Of a stretch of DNA of 64,000 bases, positions 60,601-64,000 are shown piece by piece. Below the pieces are notes generated by a model. It ran no database searches. It saw only the letters and a list, made by a program, of their open reading frames with translations, and was not told the DNA's origin. Both the position numbers and the translations under genes were made by a program. This stretch comes from Flavobacterium sp. UGB4466 (GTDB lineage: Bacteria > Bacteroidota > Bacteroidia > Flavobacteriales > Flavobacteriaceae). Within the stretch, counting starts at the first letter, position 1; each line of letters starts with the position of its first letter. The DNA lies in contig NZ_CAGKLC010000011.1 of the NCBI RefSeq assembly GCF_903469665.1, forward strand, positions 1-64,000, written 5' to 3'.

Positions 60601-62803
60601 AATCCGTACAGGTTATAAGAGTCGAAGTAGCGCTTGCCGTAAATGGAATCGATTCGGAAATAATGATATTTGAGAATAGAACTTGGCCGCCTTTTGCGTC
60701 TGATACGATTATGTCGTAGGAACCATTGATCAGGTTTGTAAATACATTTGACTGAGTTGTAGTTAATGGAAATCCCGAAGACTTCTGAAGCATATAATTA
60801 TAAGGTGTGATACCCCCACTGGTAGTAATGGTAACGGTACCTTTGTCGACCACATAAGAAGAAACAAGCGGGGTAGGCTCTACTACTGTTATAGGAATAC
60901 TTACCGTACATTTATTAGGGTCTTTTATAGAAATAGTGTGATTACCATAAGTTACCATTCCAAAAATTCTCGAATCCTGATAACTACCTCCATCAAGGGC
61001 GTATTGATATTTTCCATAACCTCCGCTTGCATTAACGGTTACAGTTCTGTAAAAATAGGTAATTTCGGCAGTTATCGGAGCAGGATCTTCTAATAGTACT
61101 GTTGTCGAAACAATACAGCCGTTAGCATCTTTTGCAGATAAAGTGTAATTCCCTGCGGCCAAATTTTCAAATACGCTATAAGAAGTATAAGGTCCTCCGT
61201 TTATGGAATAAAAAACAGGCGATTTTCCGTTATTTGTCATTCCCGTAATTGAACCATTAGAGTCTCCATGACACAATATTCTTTGTTGTGTTGTCGTTAT
61301 TTCGGGTATTTTTATTGGATTTATAGTGGCAGTTGCGGAAACTAAAGCATTTTGTGCATCAAGAACTTTTAAATTGTAAGTCCCCGCATTTAAATTAGAG
61401 AATACATTAGAATTACTATAAGTATTTCCATTATCCATTGAATATTGATAAGGAAAAGTTCCACCATTTGGAGTAATAGTAATCGTTCCGGTAGTAATGA
61501 CGCACGTAATTGGAGTTACTGCTGCTGTCGTAGTAAGCGGTGTAGGTTCATTAAGGATATTAATTCCTTTTTGTGAAAGAATACACCCACGACTGTCTGT
61601 TACAATTGCTTCATACGATCCGGCTGCTAAACCTGTAAACGGATTAGTCGTCTTAGAAGGAATTAGTTTTCCATTGCTGTCTTTAAGGGAATAGTTATAT
61701 GGGGCAGCACCACCGGAAACCATTAGATTTATTTTTCCCTCATTCGTAGCATTGCTGTCATTTGTTATAATTGGGTTTATAGTTATAGCAGGATTAATAA
61801 GAGGCATAGTTAAACTAAAAAAGATAGTACATCCGGTTGCATCCTTTATTTTTACCGTATAGTTTCCAACGCTTAAATTTTTGAAAACATCCATCGTTGT
61901 AAACTCATTTCCAATAGAATATAGGTAAGGAGCTTTTCCCCCTGTCCCGGTAACTTGAAAAGTACCGTCGTTTCCTCCCGAACATGTAACGCCTGTCCTG
62001 TAGTTAACCAACCATGACAATGGTTTTAAAGATTCTACCACTATTGTTTTTGAAGCGACACAGCCATTACCATCCCGAACATATACAGTCTGATTTCCGG
62101 GGCTTGGATTGATAACAGCATTGTTTTGCGTATAAGTAACTCCAAAATGTGAATATTCATAATTAGAATTCCCCCCACTTCCTGAAATGACTATTCTTGG
62201 AACACAATTTACATATTCAACTTTTGCTTCAGCCGTTAAGAGGGGAGGTTCTGTGATCTGAACAACTTGAGTCATCGAAGTACAGCCTAAGGCATCTTTT
62301 AGGGTTATCGTATGAGGGCCAGGTGACAAATTGGTAAAGGTACCTACAGGATTACCAGTATAAACCGTAAAAGGACCTCTATCCAGACTATAAGTGTAAG
62401 GTGCTTTACCTCCTGATGGCAAGATAGTTATGATGCCATTATTTTGTCCGAAACAGCTGATAGCTGTTGTAAGAGGAGTAAAGTTTATCTGATCATATAC
62501 TTTTATATTAAAGTAATTAGTCGTTACACTTCCATTGTTATCTATTCTGGCGTAAATAGTTCTGGAACTTTCTGCACTGGTATAATTTGCCGGATTTGCA
62601 ATAGTATTTAAGTTGTCAGTTGCATCTGCAAGGCTTAAATGATAACTAACCGTTGTTTCGGCAGGGTTTAAATTACCAATTAAAAGTGTTTTTTGAGTAG
62701 TTAAATTAAAGGAAGTATCCCCGTAACAATGCTCGATTTCACTGACCTGAGCATAAAAATAATTAGAAAACAGTAAAATAAAAAAAAGTAGAGTTTTTTT
62801 CAT
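57608..62803 (-). CDS. Giant SprB-repeat surface protein with type IX sorting domain
   Basis: A 1731-residue secreted protein: signal peptide (about 1-18, ending FYAQ), an N-terminal domain, 19 SprB-type repeats of about 70-80 residues that I counted by the motif PYxYS with a following G-x-Y-x-x-x-V-x-D, a basic/Gly linker, and a C-terminal sorting domain (FYPNPVQHNLSIQNP, ending KTIKIVKK). SprB proteins of gliding Flavobacteria are mobile adhesins moved over the surface; this one has fewer repeats than classical SprB. I choose ATG 62803; a longer frame begins in the upstream -7 box TATATTTG (62838-62831). Partners sprC, sprD, sprF are not in the window. Confidence 0.9.
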   Translation of the reverse strand: MKKTLLFFILLFSNYFYAQVSEIEHCYGDTSFNLTTQKTLLIGNLNPAETTVSYHLSLADATDNLNTIANPANYTSAESSRTIYARIDNNGSVTTNYFNIKVYDQINFTPLTTAISCFGQNNGIITILPSGGKAPYTYSLDRGPFTVYTGNPVGTFTNLSPGPHTITLKDALGCTSMTQVVQITEPPLLTAEAKVEYVNCVPRIVISGSGGNSNYEYSHFGVTYTQNNAVINPSPGNQTVYVRDGNGCVASKTIVVESLKPLSWLVNYRTGVTCSGGNDGTFQVTGTGGKAPYLYSIGNEFTTMDVFKNLSVGNYTVKIKDATGCTIFFSLTMPLINPAITINPIITNDSNATNEGKINLMVSGGAAPYNYSLKDSNGKLIPSKTTNPFTGLAAGSYEAIVTDSRGCILSQKGINILNEPTPLTTTAAVTPITCVITTGTITITPNGGTFPYQYSMDNGNTYSNSNVFSNLNAGTYNLKVLDAQNALVSATATINPIKIPEITTTQQRILCHGDSNGSITGMTNNGKSPVFYSINGGPYTSYSVFENLAAGNYTLSAKDANGCIVSTTVLLEDPAPITAEITYFYRTVTVNASGGYGKYQYALDGGSYQDSRIFGMVTYGNHTISIKDPNKCTVSIPITVVEPTPLVSSYVVDKGTVTITTSGGITPYNYMLQKSSGFPLTTTQSNVFTNLINGSYDIIVSDAKGGQVLFSNIIISESIPFTASATSTLITCTDSKATLTVTPNGGSAPYQYSMSNPEKFIDSNVFSNLNAGSYGVTVRDSNGSRTSALITISGAKPVLVSAEIVSQISCNSSADGIIKANVTQGQSPYTYALDNGPFQTSDTFKNVHSGTHTIKVLDKNGCQAIVSVTLSEPTLIQTTLAVNGNSITALATGGTPPYRYSLESNNVVVVDPQNSNTFNNLPARIYKVRTIDANGCYFQSDYLEISPSPVLSASAEITPMDCNNSNGTIIVTATGGTPPYEYSIDNGNSYTSSNVFSNLIAGSYLIKVKDSQATTASITAVISPANPLTATAAITKTIDCLSNGTIDVIASGGNGSYQYSIDNGVTYTSNPVFTNLIAGTYSILVKDTLNCTALVNAITLEQPVPLTATVAHTPITNCYSLVSDVVINAVGGTVPYQYSLNGLPFQSSSFYTGVNPGNYILEVRDANGCSFSTVFTIEAPVSFVANVAINQAQNCNDFDIATITAIGGQPPYTYSFNESNTFLASNTFTLTPGTYTLKAKDSNGCIAAVNATIAPRTTPDSTLIIINATTATSNDGALIVNATGGTAPYTYTLLNSNNTIIVPAQSANTFNNLAPGTYSVIVKDAKGCSSLQNQVTISAPYPLLAVATVIQPGCNNPMGTITVTASGGVFPYQYSMDNGVTYNLSNTFTVSPGSYSIKVRDANNAIYTFVTTIVAPNPLHLTAVVTSSVSCVSNGAIMANAIGGQAPYTYSINGSPYQTSNNFMNLNAGVYAITVRDTNNCTETINLILQAPIPIAISATIDNQNITVTATGGTAPYQYSLDLNTFQSSNTFTVFNYGMYQVSARDAMGCIALIHVTIDPPAPLIGGKKTITIDFKPGQTLGDLVIEGQNIKWYSTKGLSTGKTSKTSETPLPPNTILVDGVTYYASQTIDGIESTERLAVTAKVNGSLATPDFVLQDFRFYPNPVQHNLSIQNPSVIDEIELISVSGKTILTKSINHTQSEIDLSNVATGFYFLKVKAEGQIKTIKIVKK

Positions 62804-62897
62804 ACGTATCGGTTTGTTAAAATAGGCAAACAAATATATACAAAAAAACGTACTAAAACTCTAGTGTTGAGATTTGGAATTTAAAATTTGTAATCGA

Positions 62898-63335
62898 TTA
62901 TTTCAAGTACAAATAATGATTGTAATAATCGATAATTGCTTTACCTTCAAGCAGAACATCGGCACCAATAATGCCATGAACCGGTTTTGCTTTGTAAGAT
63001 TCCAGAGCTTCATTGACATGGGAGAGATCAAAAATTACCAGACTAAAATCGTGGTTTTTCCAACTTCCAAGCTGTAGGCGATTGTGCTTTGAAATTTGGG
63101 TTAACATTCCCGTTCCTCCGGCACCCGAAGCTTTAGTTTTAGACTTTTTTGCCGTCAGTTCAAAACGTTCAATACTTTCAAATCCTACACAGGAATTAGA
63201 GGCACCGGTATCTAAAATAAAATTTCCCGAAACACCGTTGATTTTTGCCTTAATCGATAAATGCTGCGTTTTGGTGACCTTGAATTTTATTTTTCTGTAT
63301 TTCTCTTTTTTGAGAACCTCGTGAAGATTTTCCAT
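62898..63335 (-). CDS. Retropepsin-like clan AA aspartic protease
   Basis: A 145-residue single-domain protein with the active-site motif DTGAS (D42-S46) and later GIIGADVLL, the second conserved segment of retropepsins, which work as homodimers. No signal peptide is visible. It overlaps the end of the CHAT gene by 49 bases in another frame and follows it in the same direction, so the two are co-expressed. In such pairs the aspartic protease could process or be regulated by the CHAT protein; this is speculation. Confidence 0.82.
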   Translation of the reverse strand: MENLHEVLKKEKYRKIKFKVTKTQHLSIKAKINGVSGNFILDTGASNSCVGFESIERFELTAKKSKTKASGAGGTGMLTQISKHNRLQLGSWKNHDFSLVIFDLSHVNEALESYKAKPVHGIIGADVLLEGKAIIDYYNHYLYLK

Positions 63336-64000
63336 TTTCGATTGTGATTGAAAACCAAAAATAAACCAATTACCCCCAATAAACTAATGATATAAAAGAT
63401 ATAATTTGTCGGTTGTTTCTCTGTTTGGATAGCACCATAGTATACAAATGAACTCCAGTAATACGGAGATTTTTTAGCATTCGAAATGGACTTGTCCTCT
63501 AAAAAAGCACGTTTTGCATTCGTATTGGCCTCCGCATAGGATTGCCCTTTTTTGATGTTTTCATAAAAATCAGTCATAAAAACAGAGGTCGTGTAATCAT
63601 TCACTTTCCATAACGAAAACAATAAATTCTGAGCTCCTGCAAATTGAAATCCTCTGGCCACGCTCATGGCACCTTCGCCTTTGTACAATTTACCGATTCC
63701 GGTTTCGCAGGCGCTCAAAACTACTAAATCAGGATTGACATTCAGATGGTATAATTCAGAATATAAAATTTCCTGATCGTAAAATTTAATGCTCGCAGGA
63801 GTTTCAATATCACCCGAAGAAGCGTGAGTGCTCAAATGTAAAATCGAATAATGGTTTGCATCATTCTTGAAATTAGAGAAAGTAGCTTTTGAATTTTCCA
63901 GATATTTTCCTTTAAAATTACTTCTAATGGCCTCTAGTTCCTTTTTAGAGTAATCCAATTCAAAAGAAGTATTTTCGAAAACCGGGAAAACGCCCAAAAT
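63287..64000 (-). CDS. CHAT-domain protein, 5' part outside window
   Basis: Only the C-terminal part, about 238 residues, is present; the frame continues past base 64000. The CHAT (caspase HetF-associated with TPRs) domain shows the catalytic His in LHLSTHASSGD and Cys in VVLSACETGIGK, then GEGAMSVARGFQFAGAQNLLFSLWKVND. A transmembrane helix (YIFYIISLLGVIGLFLVF) ends the protein. CHAT proteins are caspase-like proteases; the N-terminal part, probably tetratricopeptide repeats, is not visible. It is the first gene of a pair with the aspartic protease. Confidence 0.85.
   Translation of the reverse strand: MLGVFPVFENTSFELDYSKKELEAIRSNFKGKYLENSKATFSNFKNDANHYSILHLSTHASSGDIETPASIKFYDQEILYSELYHLNVNPDLVVLSACETGIGKLYKGEGAMSVARGFQFAGAQNLLFSLWKVNDYTTSVFMTDFYENIKKGQSYAEANTNAKRAFLEDKSISNAKKSPYYWSSFVYYGAIQTEKQPTNYIFYIISLLGVIGLFLVFNHNRKWKIFTRFSKKRNTEK

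Noticed and set aside
62889..62900. Second and third copies of the TGTAATCGATTA motif (also at 57349-57360)
   Set aside because: They are imperfect versions of the pectate lyase operator, one overlapping a stop codon; without -7 context I cannot call them operators.
1..64000. tRNA or rRNA genes
   Set aside because: No cloverleaf-like GC-rich stretch with a conserved T-loop (GTTCGA) in a gene-free gap was found by eye; the AT-rich gaps hold repeats and terminators only.

Overview
The window is chromosomal DNA from a member of the Bacteroidota, most likely a Flavobacterium or close relative. It is AT-rich. Secreted proteins carry C-terminal type IX secretion sorting domains, there is a SprB-repeat adhesin, receptors have N-terminal carboxypeptidase-regulatory-like domains, NuoG is short, and many genes are preceded by the Bacteroidota -7 box TAnnTTTG, sometimes with a TTG about 19-20 bases upstream. 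I saw no rRNA, tRNA, CRISPR array or intact insertion sequence.

Layout. 1-7.4 kb: a truncated RelE/ParE-type toxin, an exported class II cAMP phosphodiesterase, an ALDH7-type aldehyde dehydrogenase, a large secreted pectate lyase with palindrome-rich upstream DNA, and a Bax-inhibitor-1-like membrane protein. 7.4-22.8 kb: the complete minus-strand nuo operon (nuoA to nuoN, respiratory complex I), interrupted between nuoE and nuoF by a tightly packed two-gene AAA-ATPase plus TOPRIM-like cassette that is visibly more AT-rich. This is the best candidate for an undescribed system, with the architecture of anti-phage OLD/PARIS/AbiL-like modules. 23-27 kb: cold-shock protein, aspS, a TlpA-type thioredoxin and a MORN-repeat protein. 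27.5-33.4 kb: an iron-uptake operon (two PepSY membrane proteins and two small membrane proteins) behind a TonB-dependent siderophore receptor. 33.6-37.7 kb: sucB and sucA of 2-oxoglutarate dehydrogenase.

37.8-46.3 kb: an outer-membrane barrel, an RraB-domain lipoprotein, then a trehalose locus: a LacI regulator diverging from TonB receptor, MFS transporter and a trehalase that carries the Ca-binding loop of fungal neutral trehalases. 46.3-55 kb: a polyprenyl diphosphate synthase, then YceI, a TetR regulator and a TolC/adaptor/RND efflux pump; three identical-geometry inverted repeats (GGAAACT-N14-AGTTTCC) mark the probable TetR operators. 55-64 kb: a regulator-like hypothetical protein, a papain-like lipoprotein, a 1.7-kilo-residue SprB-repeat protein, a retropepsin-like protease and the end of a CHAT (caspase-like) protein that leaves the window.

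The intergenic DNA is unusually rich in short periodic repeats: heptad arrays between operon genes, octad arrays around the RraB gene, an 11-copy 22-base array, and several hairpin elements. These are described separately. Identifications rest on reading motifs by eye; no database search was run.
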